Below, in pieces: positions 13,336 to 13,550 of a DNA stretch of 13,550 nt (position 1 is its first letter; every line of letters begins with the position of its first letter). The notes under the pieces were generated by a model, which searched no databases, was not told the DNA's origin, and saw only the letters and a list, made by a program, of their open reading frames with translations. This stretch comes from Pseudomonadota bacterium (GTDB taxonomy: Bacteria; Pseudomonadota; Alphaproteobacteria; Rhizobiales; Rhizobiaceae), in the NCBI GenBank assembly GCA_023387715.1, contig JAEWHQ010000193.1:1-13550 (forward strand). The letters are read 5' to 3'. The position numbers were made by a program, and so were the translations under genes.

Positions 13336-13550
13336 TTATTCCTTAACCGAGCGGAAAATCCGATCAAGCACGATGGCCACCACAACGATAACCAATCCTG
13401 CCTCAAAGCCGAGTGCGGTGTTAACGGAGTTGAGCGCGCGTACCACCGGTACACCCAAACCGTCAGCGCCAACCAGTGCAGCAATCACAACCATCGACAA
13501 GGAAAGCATGATGGTTTGTGTCAGCCCAACCAGAATTTGCGGCATAGCGT
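13336..13550 (-). CDS. choW: Choline ABC transporter permease ChoW, C-terminal part (runs off the window)
   Basis: The reading frame is open from the right edge to TAA at 13336-13338. About 70 residues of a ProW-type inner-membrane permease are visible: MPQILVGLTQTIMLSLSMVV, the GADGLGVPVVRAL loop and a final hydrophobic span ending DRIFRSVKE. The GLGVPVVRALNSVNTALGFEAG segment is characteristic of choline permease ChoW. The Met codon at 13545 is an internal methionine, not the true start, which lies outside the window. It is coupled to choV just downstream. Confidence 0.88.
   Translation of the reverse strand, partial: AMPQILVGLTQTIMLSLSMVVIAALVGADGLGVPVVRALNSVNTALGFEAGLVIVVVAIVLDRIFRSVKE

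Overview
The window looks like a chromosomal segment of an alphaproteobacterium of the Hyphomicrobiales (Rhizobiales), closest in feel to the Brucella/Ochrobactrum group. This rests on recognising CtrA and a SciP-type (DUF1153) regulator side by side, a NolR-like ArsR-family protein, a rhizobial-type FliJ and a ChoW/ChoV choline transporter, and on MnmA closely resembling the Brucella type. Base composition looks only moderately GC-rich, lower than typical Brucella, so a lower-GC relative (for example a Pseudochrobactrum-like genus) is possible. That placement is inference.

Region 1 (1-2600) is a cell-cycle/motility cluster. A short 3' gene end on the + strand (possibly chpT) faces ctrA (- strand) across two terminators. 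A 456-base intergenic region rich in GANTC sites and palindromes separates ctrA from the divergent fliJ (+). A hairpin-rich 518-base gap then separates fliJ from the convergent sciP (-), whose promoter side carries an 11-base-period TTAC repeat. In Caulobacter, CtrA is the master cell-cycle regulator, ChpT passes phosphate to it, SciP represses CtrA-activated promoters, and flagellar genes are main targets. The locus therefore may group regulator, possible phosphodonor, inhibitor and an output gene.

Region 2 (2600-6880) holds housekeeping and regulatory genes. mnmA (tRNA 2-thiouridylase, +) converges on a SpoU-family RNA 2'-O-methyltransferase (-) across a perfect bidirectional terminator. 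Next, both on the - strand, come a cysteine-free NolR-like ArsR-family regulator and a HugZ-type FMN-barrel protein that lacks the usual His-rich motif of its C-terminal domain. A 381-base AT-rich divergent promoter region separates hugZ from the dpp operon.

Region 3 (6881-12272) is a complete dipeptide ABC transporter operon, dppA-dppB-dppC-dppD-dppF. A strong hairpin lies between the binding protein and the permease genes, and dppB to dppF are tightly coupled. Both ATPases are short and lack the usual C-terminal Cys-containing oligopeptide-transporter extension. The operon ends at a bidirectional terminator.

Region 4 (12291-13550) is the end of a - strand choline uptake operon: choV complete, with choW running off the right edge. 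No tRNA, rRNA, insertion sequence, prophage gene or CRISPR array was seen. I found no convincing new multi-gene system. The most interesting unexplained material is non-coding: the ctrA/fliJ and sciP control regions, the fliJ-sciP hairpin array, and palindromes next to the arsR and hugZ genes.
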